Part shown: one piece after another, positions 46,833 to 57,216 of the stretch
Numbering within the stretch: the stretch's first letter is position 1
Layout: every line of letters begins with the position of its first letter
Assembly: GCA_947652605.1 (NCBI GenBank)
Contig: OX393577.1
Location: 8,928,868 to 8,992,867 of the forward strand
Direction: 5' to 3'
Source: Elmis aenea
Lineage: Eukaryota; Arthropoda; Insecta; Coleoptera; Elmidae
Length of the DNA stretch: 64,000 bases
Made by a program: the position numbers and the translations under genes
The notes under the pieces: generated by a model
Seen by the model: the letters and a program-made list of their open reading frames with translations, nothing else
What the model was told of the DNA's origin: nothing
The model's database searches: none

Positions 46833-47547
46833 CAGGGCCCGATCTAGCATTTCCGTCAAAAATGATTTTTGCCACCCTTTGTATTTAATTACAAATCTTT
46901 TTTTTTAAATATAATTTTTGACGGTGAGTGTAATTTTTTCAGGTATTTGTTAAATAACAAGTAATTTGTTTCATAAAAAATTTAAATTCATAAAAAAACA
47001 GTGACACAACAAAATGAATCTATAAATAGGTGCATATTTTTTTCTCAAAAAAAAAAAAAAACACAAGTTATTATTTTTAATAAAAACAACATAAACACCA
47101 AATATTTTACTGCTTCCGGAGGAACTGTTTCGCGAGGAATATTCAAATTACTATATGCAACGATAAATTGTTATTCCATATATCAAAATATACAGGGTGT
47201 TGACTGTAAATATCGTAACTTATGGTAGAGTCCTATTGTACAATATTCCCAGTCAACCCTGTATGTGAAACATGGTAAGTAACATTTGTAAGACAATTAG
47301 AATGAAAATAAATTGTAAAGTGGATCGATTCACTTTATATTCATCCTAAACGCTTTACCATTGAAGAACAATAATTATTGTACCCCCTCACAGGTACACT
47401 AATACTCTGTTGTATTTTATGAACCTATACTCTGATTTTTTATTGGTTTTTATTGATTTTAATTTTTTCTTTGTACCAATTTTGGCGCCCCTCAAATTTG
47501 CCACTCTGGGCAGTTGCCCTGCTCGCGCTCCCCTAGATCTGGCCCTG
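46833..47547. mobile_element. hAT-type element, CAGGGCCCGATCTAG ends
   Basis: Left CAGGGCCCGATCTAG and right (other strand) CAGGGCCAGATCTAG are inverted ends. The flanking 8-mers TTTATATG and TTTATATA agree at 7 of 8 positions. The 715-bp interior has no transposase. Within it, 47191-47264 is a 74-bp mini-element whose ends TACAGGGTGTTGACT and AGTCAACCCTGTA are inverted. Confidence 0.85.
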
Positions 47548-49689
47548 TTTATATATACTTGTAAGACGTTAGTTAATCCCTGCGATTGATTGATTATATT
47601 TTGGTTATAAAAACGTTTGGGCTCGTGTTATTACATATAACAGAAGATTAACATCAGCAATGTATTAGGCGACGCGCAACTGTTTTGCATCTAGCAGTTA
47701 GATATATTGACAGCTCATTGAATATATCAAGATGGCTATAGAAGACCGTATTGTACGAATGCAACGCGCGACATCGGATGGTTGATCATTTCCGCGAATC
47801 AATGTTCGAACCAATGGCAGCGAGGGAGTTATGGTGTGTGTGTCGTGACCACACATGGCGAATGTCTTTGCTGCGTTCCTGGAGCAATCACATCGTGCTC
47901 ACGGATCACTATGTTGAAAATGTGTACCTAGAGTCATTAAGTACGGAGCTTTTTAAAACAAAAGACAATCAATGGCTTAGAAATTCCGTTGTAATTACTT
48001 GACTGACGCGAGAAAAAACTTGTGGTGCTCTCTTTAGGACGTATCTGGATCGGGAGAATTCATTGAATCTAATTTAAAAATAATCGATTGTGTACGTAAA
48101 GGATAATGTCTATATTTGATTTTGAAACAAAAAACACTTGGAATAATTCACCGACGGTATTTGAAAGAGTTAAACGTTTGAAAATGTTTACTAGATTTTA
48201 TTACCGCGTTGAGATTCTAAAGACATGCGTTTTAATCATAGCCTCAATAATCATAAAAGCATCAACAAGCAGTGTTGCTTTTGGTGCTACAATATATATA
48301 TTAACTGTGTTGGCGGTTCTTAAATTGTTCCAATTTTCGACATGTATAGGGCGTATAGGATACAATTTTAAGTGGAAAAAATGTCATTAGCTTGATTGCC
48401 ACGATTTGTTTTTCAAAATTGGAAATGTAATGTGAAAATTTGCTTGCGAAAAGTTTTCATTTACGTGTAGGTATTATTTGGAGTACAATACATTTTTATA
48501 TTTTATAATCAAACCCACTTGGGGTTTTGTCACACAGGCCCTATTTAAAAGTATATATCAATAACATTTATTTAGATTCGTAACCTAATTTTTATTTAAG
48601 TGTGACTTTAATTTATTTCTCCGATATTTTCACAGTTTAGTGGATAATTAGGTATTAAAGCGACACCCAACGATTATTTTAGACCTATATAATACTTATT
48701 TGTTAAACCAGTCGGCATGTTAAATACCTGTTACTTAATTTTTTTTGTGGATTATGATAAGCTAACATACTTAATATACATAAGTCGAACGCACTATCTG
48801 ACGTGCGACTTAATTTTGAAATACGATCAAAGTTGTTAAGATTACAAAGCCACAAAACTATTTTCCTTTCTCCTAGCCAACTTGTTCACGTTATTCGACG
48901 CAATAGTGCAAATCGTTGTGGCAATTTCCGTTTTGTCGAAATCTCGACCGAACAATAATCAATATAAATGAGAAATGGGTCCAAACGGTAAGGTTACGTA
49001 AGGAAATCAATTACGGACATCTAGTAACCTGTGCAGGACTCATACATCAGCGTGTGCATTACCCAACTCGACCGGGCCGACTAATGGTCACGACTTGGCC
49101 ATTTACCTCCGGCAGAGAGACTTATCGGCGGATAAATTGCCGTAGCTCGAATTTTCATGTCAGCACACAATAGATCCGAGATACAAGTTGGCTGTGTGAG
49201 GTATATTGACAGTTGTATGAAGCAGCGCGTGTTCAATGTCTCCGGAAAGGAACTCACCCCGGGTTCCGACGTCCATCCATGTCCACAACATATTTACAAC
49301 GATAGAGATGGATTATTGCAAGAATTTTTTAGTATGAGAACAAGAAACATGGTGTGTGGCTGCCCAGACAACTGTTTGTTTACCTATCATTATATACATA
49401 CATAATTACATACGTATACTCTGTTTACTTTTATTAAACGTTAAAGTAGGCTGTGCTTTAGTTTTGTCATGTTGGCATTTCCAAAAATCACTATGACATT
49501 TTAGTTACCTACATTCTAAAGCGGTGTTGCAAATTAAAAATGCCAAAATTATTGCAAGAAAAATTAAGAAACGTATTGTAAAATGTTATAAACAATAGAA
49601 AAAAGATAATCCAGAGTTTAAAAATGACCTAATTTTTTCCAAATTGTCGAATGTATTTATGTAAAGTATTATATTAAATTTTGGCTATA
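47548..49689. other. Unique GC-richer DNA, no gene recognised
   Basis: Two islands, 47640-48070 and 48780-49420, are richer in GC than most of the window and show no repeat signature. Open frames of 83, 94, 85 and 82 codons occur on the plus strand but contain no recognisable domain, and no matching splice structure was found. The one at 48106-48390 has hydrophobic stretches that could span a membrane. These islands may be regulatory DNA of the apterous locus or contain exons I cannot identify. Confidence 0.4.
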
Positions 49690-50700
49690 CAGGGTGGTGC
49701 TCTTTTCGATGCTCACCATTGCTATCTTGGAAACGGTAAGAGATACAAGGTCGGTTAAATTAGAGAAAAGTTGCACATTTTTATGGCGATTAAGAATCTG
49801 AAAAGAAATCCTGAATATTTGGATTCGTTTTTGATTTATTACAGAAAAACTGAAAAATGTGATTTTAGAAAAATATTATTATCTTCCCTACCATTGACGC
49901 TATTTCATTTAAACTTGGTAACTTTATGTTTTTGACCGCCGTCCTGAGTTTGATGACGTCAACAGAAAAGATCTAAGCCTTCTAGATTTCAAGTTGCGAT
50001 AGTCAACTTTTTTATTTCTTATGGCCGCCATATTGGATTCTTACACCATCAGACAGACAAAAAAATTAGCTTTTCAGATTGGCAACCAACATACTTTTTT
50101 TCTTTCAAAAAACTTGTTGAAATTTGAAAATTTGTATAAATAATCTATAAAATCGCGAATGTTCTGAAAAACAATTGAAATTATAATATAAATAAAAGTG
50201 ACACAACATTTTATAGGTCTAATAAAATAACGAAATGACAATAAATTTAAGACACCAGATAAATAATTATTTAAATTGTTTAAAGTGCGCGCCGTTATGT
50301 ATGATGTAGTGGTTAGTCCTCAAATTCATTTCGTCCACTGCCTTTAGGATAGTTTGTCTCGAAATAGAGTCGAAAGCATTTTTGATTTTACGGCGAAGAA
50401 GTTCAATATTTTCCGTTAGGGTTGCATAAACAACATCAATGTAACAGTAATCCATAGGCGTTAAACATGGCGATCGCGGAGGCCAATGAACAGGACCAAA
50501 CGTACCAAGTCATGAATTTTGAAAGCGTACATCTAAATTAATATCCTTTTACAATGCGGGCGTTGTGAGGACCAGCTCCTTCTTGCTGAAACTACTGATG
50601 ATTTTGAATTGTTAATAATGGCAATTCGCCTAACATATCTTCTAAATATGTTTCCAACAATCTTAATTTCGTTATCACTAGACCAATAAAATGTTCTGTA
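49690..50700 (-). mobile_element. Tc1/mariner-superfamily relic, one end visible
   Basis: The terminal CAGGGTGGTGCTCTTTTCGA at 49690, preceded by TA, is followed within 0.6 kb by a decayed minus-strand transposase whose C terminus faces this end. The terminal sequence shares CTTTTCGATG and ATTGCTATC blocks with the outer foldback at 30407. The other end was not found, so the right limit is approximate. Confidence 0.6.
50267..50670 (-). pseudogene. Transposase catalytic domain relic (IS630/Tc1-mariner)
   Basis: In minus-strand order there are LETYLEDMLGELPLL in pieces, then FQQEGAGPHNARIV (normally FQQDGA, so the second catalytic Asp is read as Glu), and FGPVHWPPRSPCLTPMDYC (third catalytic Asp kept). 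These are followed by the C-terminal helices VVYATLTENIELLRRKIKNA and HYIIHNGAHFKQF. Several frame changes and stops separate the blocks. The motifs match insect transposases with WPPRSPDLTPxD. The relic is older than the 23.9-25.1 kb copy and from a different subfamily. Confidence 0.75.
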
Positions 50701-51406
50701 GCTTTTATTTATATCATAGTTTCAATTGTTTTTCAGACCATTCTCGATTTTATGAATTATTTACACAAATTTTGAGTTGATATTGTGATAAAGAAGAAAA
50801 ATCTCGCCAGTATCTGAAGAATTATACACTTCATTGAATTTTTGTACTAACGAAACGCTAGCAAATTTAAAAAATGCCCCAATATACCGACGGAATCCAA
50901 AAATGGATTATCTAATCTAGAGGAAAATGAACAGAAGAATGCGCGAATAATTATCTTTATATTTGTTGCTATGTATTAGTAGTATATGTTAATGTATTAC
51001 ATTACACAATACATGTATTTTGAGTCCTCAAAATTGTTTTAAACCGACATTAATACCGGTATTTCAGCATTATTTGCAAAAAATATTGAATGTCAGTAGT
51101 ATATTTTTGGTCTGTTATGGGTCACGAGTTGATTCATTTTATGGTTTTAAAATTAAACAGAGAGCAGATTTTAAATATTTGGGATCGTTTGGTCAAGGGA
51201 AAAAAGTATGGAAATCATAACAAGAAACACCTAAAAAGACGAATTGCAAAATACATTACAGTAGCATTTGCCATCTTATTTTGATATAAATACTATTTTT
51301 ATAAATATCCTTAAATATTTTCCAAATTTTGTATTATTGGCAACGTTGTTTTGTAAATGATTAAAATTTTAACCTAAAATGCTTAAAGTGACAATGTCAA
51401 AATATA
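50701..51406. other. AT-rich non-coding DNA
   Basis: It may contain the decayed remainder of the preceding transposon; no motif could be read with confidence. Two overlapping short open frames at 51020-51284 have no known motif. Confidence 0.45.
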
Positions 51407-51560
51407 TGGGTCAATCTAAACAGATGAGTCTTCCTTAGGTGTAAACACATTTTACTGTGGTTACCATTGTTAATAACAACTATAATCTCAATAGCAACAA
51501 TGGTAACCACAGTAAAATGTGTTTACACCGAAGGAAGATTCATCTGTTTAGATTGACCCA
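51407..51560. mobile_element. 154-bp hairpin MITE with TA flanks
   Basis: This is an almost perfect palindrome: TGGGTCAATCTAAACAGATG at the left edge is mirrored by CATCTGTTTAGATTGACCCA at the right edge, and GTAAACACATTTTACTGTGG by CCACAGTAAAATGTGTTTAC. Only about 25 bp near the centre are unpaired. TA flanks both ends. The hairpin arms are about 65 bp with very few mismatches. Confidence 0.9.
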
Positions 51561-52956
51561 TACAGAGTGGAATCTGTCACCCTAACATAGCGAACTTTAA
51601 TGTATAATAAAAGAAAACAAAGTATACGTATAAACATTAGTACTCACATCGAATAAGTTAATATAAATAAATCTGGGAAATTAATTCACTCCAATATTTA
51701 CAATTTGCAACTATATCGTGTTAAATCGTAATTAAAAATACAATTGAATAATTCATAATTGGTTTGCAAAAGACTCGATGCACTATCAAAAAAGACTTTA
51801 AACATTTCAATTGGCAGAAGTTACTAAAGTTACAATTAGATCTTTGATTCACCGTAATAACCAGTTGTATTACATATTGTGAGCAAGTAGTTACTTAAAA
51901 AAATTAATTGTTACAATAACATACGATTCACAATCAACAGTACGTAACAGTTTTAAAGATTGTTTATGTTACATGAAAGACGAATCTAATGGCTGTTGCA
52001 TTAGCTTCGAATCGTTTAAGTTTATTGAACTGGTACACAATAATTGCTGAATACAAGAACTGTCAAACATTACAATTAACTACAATTGATAGCTGCTTTA
52101 GTACGGCTAGAAATTAAAGGTTACATTTGCAATCTGATGTTTTATTTTAAGTTTGCCTCGTTTATTTCTAGACGCGAAAACAATTTAACTCACGGACAGG
52201 TGTTTTGTCAATAATTTCTTTAATAAGCGAACAATTTGCCGTGTGTTTTCTTTAACGGACGGAACCTCGCTGACGGTGGAAATAGCCGCGCTACGAGTAA
52301 TCACCAATATTCAAAACCGCGGGCCTTTGTCGAGAATACTGTACTTCATGTGAATTCAAACCATCTTCAACGTGATGGGAACAAAAGCAAAACCGGCGAA
52401 TAACAGTAAGTCTGGGCATTTACGGAATACGGCGCTACCGTTTGAATATATGAAAACAGCCGTCTTTGATTAATTGTACAACGAGGTATATTAATGTTTT
52501 AATGCCATCCTCTTTCACTACTGTATATGAAAGTTAGGTCGTGGTATGCTAAACATTTGACGGAATGATTTACTTGCCGAAAGGCTATTTTACCGAGTTG
52601 AATGTGCGGTTATGAGGAGGACCAGTTTCTTCTTAATTGTGCCACGATTGGGGATCAGGCTGGCCTGTGTTTGCTGCAAATATAGGTCGAGTGCGATGCA
52701 TTTTAAAAATCCGGTTTTGTAAGCGCTGTTTTAAATTATTTCAAAAGTAATTACACGTTTTACGTAGTTTAAACAAGATGTAACGCTCAATTTTATTAAA
52801 AACGCATTAACTTTTTTTATTTCCAATCGTTTACGCGCGCTGCTTTTAATGATTAACGTGTTTTCCAAAGAAAACTGCGCACGTAGTAAGATACAAGAAA
52901 AAAGTTTGTACCGTTACATACTATTTTTTTTAACCCAGACGTATAATTTCTTTTTT
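51561..52956. other. Unique DNA with a GC-richer island
   Basis: Positions 52180-52720 are GC-richer, lack repeats and contain a possible short coding exon with a donor site (52375-52405, separate entry). The rest is AT-rich and unremarkable. Confidence 0.45.
52375..52405 (+). other. Possible first coding exon with GTAAGT donor
   Basis: An ATG opens 10 codons (MGTKAKPANN plus one base) that end directly at a consensus GTAAGT donor, inside a GC-richer island that could be a promoter and 5' leader. No downstream exon was identified. Chance is a real alternative. Confidence 0.15.
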
Positions 52957-53657
52957 CTACGGCCTCTAATGTAAATTACTCTTACCGTACAGCCTGCATG
53001 CATAGTAAGTGGGTCCTTACGCACGGTAAGCAAAAAGCACAGTTTTTTTTTTAAAAGAAATGATCAAAGTAGACACGTCAAACTTACTGCATGCATAGTA
53101 AGTAAGTCTTTACGCACGGTAAGCAAAAAGCAGTTTTTTAAAAGAAATGATCAAAGTAGACTCACGTCAAACACTTTCTGCATGCCTAGTAAGTGAGTTA
53201 TAACGCACGGTAAGCTAAACGCACTCTGGTTTAAAAATGTCAAAGTAGGTGTTACGTCCTTGCCTAGTGGGTGAGAGGGCGGCAAATCGAAGGACCAAAA
53301 AATTATTTAAACTTATTTATTCGAAGAAACATACAATAATATAAATAAATATGAAGTCTCGGTGCCGCATGTGCATAGTCAAAGTCTCATAGCACACTGT
53401 CTTTTTTGTGGGCACCGCACCCGAACTGTTGTTGTGGTAGGGGGTAGTTAATATGGCCTCAACAGTAGGCTTACGTCAACATTTCCAAGACAACGTAATT
53501 ACATGTGTATTTTAGCCAAAATGCCGTTAAAATCGTAGGTATTATGCGATCGTAGAAAAAGTAAGCTACATAACACGAGTTGTAAAGCAATTACGCACTC
53601 GTGGAAATACAAATTTCCACTGGTGTAGAATATGCTTCTTACAACTCTTGTTATGAA
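52957..53657 (-). repeat. Dispersed repeat family R1, copy E, split by a solo LTR
   Basis: This is R1 in reverse orientation, from TTTCTACGGCCTCTAATGTA to CTTACAACTCTTGTTATG. Unlike copies B and D it has three direct sub-repeats: GCATGCATAGTAAGTGGGTC, GCATGCATAGTAAGTAAGTC and GCATGCCTAGTAAGTGAGTT. A solo LTR (53250-53464) interrupts it between CAAAGTAGG and GTAGGCTTACGTC. Removing the LTR and one GTAGG restores the sequence of the other copies, which proves the insertion. Confidence 0.87.
53250..53464. mobile_element. Solo LTR with 5-bp target duplication
   Basis: The 215-bp unit begins TGTTACGTCC and ends CTCAACA, so it has the TG...CA borders of a retroviral-type LTR with TGTT/AACA inverted ends. 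GTAGG is duplicated on both sides (53245-53249, 53465-53469). It contains an AATAAATA stretch that could act in polyadenylation. No internal retrotransposon sequence is present, so it is a recombination product. TGTTACG starts are common in insect LTR retrotransposons; the clade is not assigned. Confidence 0.9.
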
Positions 53658-54044
53658 ATATACTATTATAATTTATAAAGCGACTTTTATAAATAAAGTT
53701 TCATTAGTTTTACGCAAATAGCGTGATCAAATAACATTAACAATTAGCCGGAATATGTTCAACTACAAAACAATTTGGCTATATTCCACATCTGCACCAA
53801 TTAAACTATTATCTCAGAGATAAAACAACGGAAAGTAATTCACATGATGCAGTGAACACCATCATAAATGCAATCGATAATACGGTTTCTGTATACAACT
53901 AAGAGCATGAAAAAGTGACGATTAAACAAGAGTATAGACTTTTCTTGTAAGGTCTAGCGTTGAGAAGTTTATAACATTTTCATTCACGCGCTACAAGTCA
54001 CGGAGAAATGACACGTAACGGGTATAAAAATTAAGCTCACTCAC
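53658..54044 (-). other. ap: Intron downstream of the LIM1 exon
   Basis: The intron begins at 54044 with GTGAGT on the minus strand and runs leftwards. No LIM2 or homeodomain exon was recognised down to position 1, so nearly all of the window to the left is probably this intron, although I cannot exclude that the gene ends in an unusual way or that small exons were missed. Confidence 0.5.
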
Positions 54045-54577
54045 CGATAATAATCCTTTTTACAGTAAATATTTCCGTCTCTGGAAAAGCAGGTAATTTC
54101 ACCGTCCAAAGTGTTTCGACACTGGCAGCATTGAAGACAAGCAGCATGCCATCGTCGATCAACCGCTTGCAGATAAAATCGATCGGCAATTCTGTGACCG
54201 CATCCGGCGCAAACTGCAGCTTCGTCACAATGGGCAGGGGGTGTAGGAGGTGTTCTAGGTGGTTGCAGAGGTTCCAATTTCGGAATCGGTTCCAATTTTG
54301 GAATATGGTGTTCGAAAGACGAATGGGGTCTACAGAGTTCTACCGGGGCCCTGCACACGTCGGTCGTAGCACTGGACCTGCACAAGTCCGTTTGGTGCGG
54401 TCTACAGATGTCGGATGTACAGGATGATTGGTGATTGTTGTTTGAAGGAGTGCTGCAAGAACTGCCGCTTGAAATGCTAGGATCTGGGTCCCCCATTGAC
54501 GAGTCGCACGAAGGTAGATTCGGCGAGAGGTCGCGGGATGGGTCATACGCCGGGCCAATATACTGCTCGTGCTGCTG
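54045..54577 (-). CDS. ap: apterous-type LIM-homeodomain protein, exon with LIM domain 1
   Basis: This exon encodes about 177 residues of an Apterous/Lhx2/9-family transcription factor, which in insects specifies dorsal identity in wings and certain neurons. Exon residues 1-122 are a low-complexity serine, cysteine and proline-rich region starting QQHEQYIGPAYD. Residues 123-177 form a complete LIM domain with spacing C-x2-C-x17-H-x2-C-x2-C-x2-C-x18-C-x2-D, including CAGCGHRIADRFYLQAVD, WHAACLQCCQC and CFSRDGNIYCKKDYYR. The RFYL-AVD...RWHA and SRDGNIYCK-DYY blocks fit Apterous/Lhx2/9 better than Lim1, Lim3, Islet or Arrowhead. The acceptor is TTTCATATTGCAG before 54577; the donor is GTGAGT from 54044, splitting the last Arg codon after two bases. 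Insects often have two apterous paralogues, and I cannot tell which this is. Confidence 0.88.
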
Positions 54578-54713
54578 CTGCAATATGAAACAAAACAAAA
54601 TCAACCATTTTACCAACAAAACAACCCGAATACACAGCGTATCGATCCAAAAGTACGCATCTTTTAAAGAAAGGTTTAGTTCTTGAAAGCATTGTTTCCC
54701 AATTTATTTTAAT

Positions 54714-55231
54714 CAGGGCTCGAAACCGAAAAAAATTTTGGTTAACGGTTAACCAAAATCGAGAACTTTATTTTTATAACGGTTTTTGTTGAAAAACCGG
54801 TTTTATTCGTAAAAAACCGGTTTAGAAAAAACCGGTTAAATTAACCGGTTTTTAAAATTATTTAGATCAGGAATGCAAAGTATAAAAATAGTATATTGTA
54901 CAACTAGTACACTCGTATGACTGAGCCACTCGCCTGACGGCTCGTGGCTCAACTGTCATACTCGTGTGAAATATTCAGCTTTCAGCACTAGTTGTACAAT
55001 ATACTATTGGTAAACTAATCGCATTTACTACAGATTTTGTATTTTTCATCGTAATTTTTATTAAAAAAAGACGTTAAAAAAACCGGTTTTTTATTATTTT
55101 GGTTAAAGGTTACCGTTTTTTTTGCCTTTAAAAGTAACGGTTTCGGTTTCGGTTAAAAATCACTTTTTCTGACAAAAAATAACGGTTAACCGGTTTTTTA
55201 AACCGGTTTAAAAAACCGGTTTCATGCCCTG
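54714..55231. mobile_element. hAT MITE with AACCGGTT arrays and perfect 8-bp duplication
   Basis: CAGGGCTCGAAACCG on the left and CCGGTTTCATGCCCTG on the right are inverted ends. ATTTTAAT is duplicated exactly on both sides (54706-54713 and 55232-55239). The outer halves are arrays of AACCGGTT/GGTTAACC motifs that are self-complementary. The centre (about 54887-55006) is another palindrome running from ATAGTATATTGTACAACTAG to its mirror CTAGTTGTACAATATACTAT, and may be a further nested element. It is 518 bp with no coding sequence. Confidence 0.93.
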
Positions 55232-55304
55232 ATTTTAATCATGGATTTTTTGGATGTTTTAAGCAGTACAGAACCTTATTACATTTTACATGCATAGCAC
55301 AAAA

Positions 55305-55873
55305 CAGGGTGGTCCAAATTTGATGGGATTACGTGGGTATCTCGCTTAATATTCAAGAAAGAGAAACGCTTAAATAACCAAAAATGTGCAGTTTTTTGAG
55401 ACAAACAGTTTTCAAAAATAATCTATTATTTCCGGTTTTTAAGTTATTGGCAAAAAACTGGTATTTTGTGGTCATATTTATAATATGTCCGTTATTGGTG
55501 TGAAAATCGAAAAAATGTATGAAGATAATTTTTGGATATTTTTATGTAAAATTTAAACGTTTCTCTATCTTGAATATTAAGCGAGTTGGCCACAGACCTT
55601 ATCAGAGGGGGGTGGGGCAAGAGGGGCAGATTCCTCGGGGAACTCACAGTTTTAGGGGCCTCAATTGTTAACTTAATCTGTTAAAAAAAAGTACATCATA
55701 TTTATGTACTTGAAATAACTGTGTTATAACATATTTATATCATGGAACGACCATTAACATTTTATATTTTTCCCTTATAGTTTTTAACTTGAAGGGCCCC
55801 AAAAAGATTGTTTGCGCTGGGCCTCGTATTTACTCTGAAAGGCATGTAATTCCATCGAATTCGGACCACCCTG
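55305..55873. mobile_element. TIR element of the TACAGGGTGG class
   Basis: CAGGGTGGTCCAAATTTGAT on the left and CAGGGTGGTCCGAATTCGAT (other strand) on the right are inverted ends. Just inside, the left carries ATCTCGCTTAATATTCAAGA, whose mirror TCTTGAATATTAAGCGAGTT lies near 55575, so an inner foldback of about 270 bp occupies the left half. The right half (55594-55850) is GC-richer unrelated sequence, apparently inserted. Confidence 0.75.
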
Positions 55874-57216
55874 TACATACTATTATAAATGGTATATTTT
55901 TATTGCACTTTTGGATTTAACACGTTAATTTAGAGAGACTTTTGGTAGCATTCCCTATACCTAAAGGGAGTCGTTTTGAAGATTTTTAGACATTTTTGAT
56001 TTTTTTTTAAATTTTCATCGTGATGCTTAATATTATCTACCGCTGCCATTTTTGAAGCAAAAACGCTTAAATTGAGACTATGCATAGAAGAAACCTTGGA
56101 GTTCATACTGGAATTTTTGCAATCGATGCATTACTTACAGGGTGTCCAAAATTTAATTTTCTTTTAATGCAACTTTGGTTTTTCAAATACAATCCCCAAT
56201 TCTTTTTTTATTTTCTAATGCAAAATTAAATTCTGCATCAATCTGTATTAGCGTTTCTTATACCTATCTGCAATAATTTTCGAGTTATTAAGAATTTTTG
56301 ATGAAGTTAAGAGAAAATTGTAACATTTTTAAAATAGTCAGTCTTGGAAATGACAACAAATGCCAATATTATTAACTGTCAACCGCTTTTATCGCGATTG
56401 TCTGAAGGTCAAAATATCCGTGTTTGAATACCTACTCTTGATTTTCCATTTTTATGAACACAACAGACGAACACAATAAAAGTGGTTGAAAGTTAATAAT
56501 ATTGGCATATGTTGTCATTTCGAAGGCTTACTATTGCATCGGGGAACCCCAGGGTTCCGGGCAACCCAATTTGGGAAACGCTGCTCTAAGGAATTCGAAG
56601 TAAGATTGTGGCGCAAACTACACTCAAAAAATTTGTTATTGGTTCATTGCTTTCATTTAAGTTTTGAATGTCTGTTTTAAATGTGCCCTGTGCCTTTATG
56701 CCGATTACTCTGAAGTGCTTCTCAAATACCTATATCATGTTTTTTTTTTACAATAATAGTACAAACTTTAAAAACACGCCAACAATAACAATGTGGCCAA
56801 TGTGCAGTATTATAAATTGTTGCAAAACTTTTTGATAGGTTTATAATATAATATTAAGTTTGAGTATTAAATATAGGATTTTATAATATTATAATATATT
56901 CTTCCTAGCTTACAATCTATAAAACGCTTACACGCGATAAGTTTCGACCGGTTATTATTCGCCAGCAGTAGCTAATGATCACAATTTAAAAATGCAGTTG
57001 GAAATTTTAACTAAAGGGCAAAAATTAGGCAATATAATTATGAGAAAAATCTGAAAGAATTAAAAAAATCCAACAGTGATATGGCGACACGGAAAAACTT
57101 TTGAGATGGAATGCAAATTCAGAAACCAATAAACTTTATTATAGAACAACGTACACTATAACTAAGAAATTTGTTTACATTTAATATTTTTTATTTAGAT
57201 TTTTTTTATTACTCAC

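Larger units (their letters stand above)
54578..57216 (-). other. ap: apterous intron between the 60-nt and LIM1 exons
   Basis: This 2.6-kb stretch is an intron if the 60-nt exon is real. It contains a hAT MITE (54714-55231) 137 bp from the LIM1 acceptor and a foldback MITE (55305-55873). A further TACAGGGTGTCC end lies at 56138. Around 56345-56545 is a small inverted repeat (ATGCCAATATTATTAACTGT mirrored by TAATATTGGCAT), next to a hAT-like end ending GGGAAACGCTG near 56583. Confidence 0.6.

Noticed and set aside
47751..48002. An 83-codon open frame on the plus strand
   Set aside because: Composition is mixed, but no motif is recognisable; treated as part of a GC-richer non-coding island.
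48106..48390. A 94-codon open frame with hydrophobic segments that looks like a small membrane protein
   Set aside because: It has no recognisable domain, no nearby exon with matching phase, and the hydrophobic character is what AT-rich codons give by default.
54131..54686. Plus-strand and alternative-frame open reading frames over the apterous exon
   Set aside because: They are shadows of the GC-rich LIM1 exon; only the minus-strand frame with the complete LIM spacing is meaningful.
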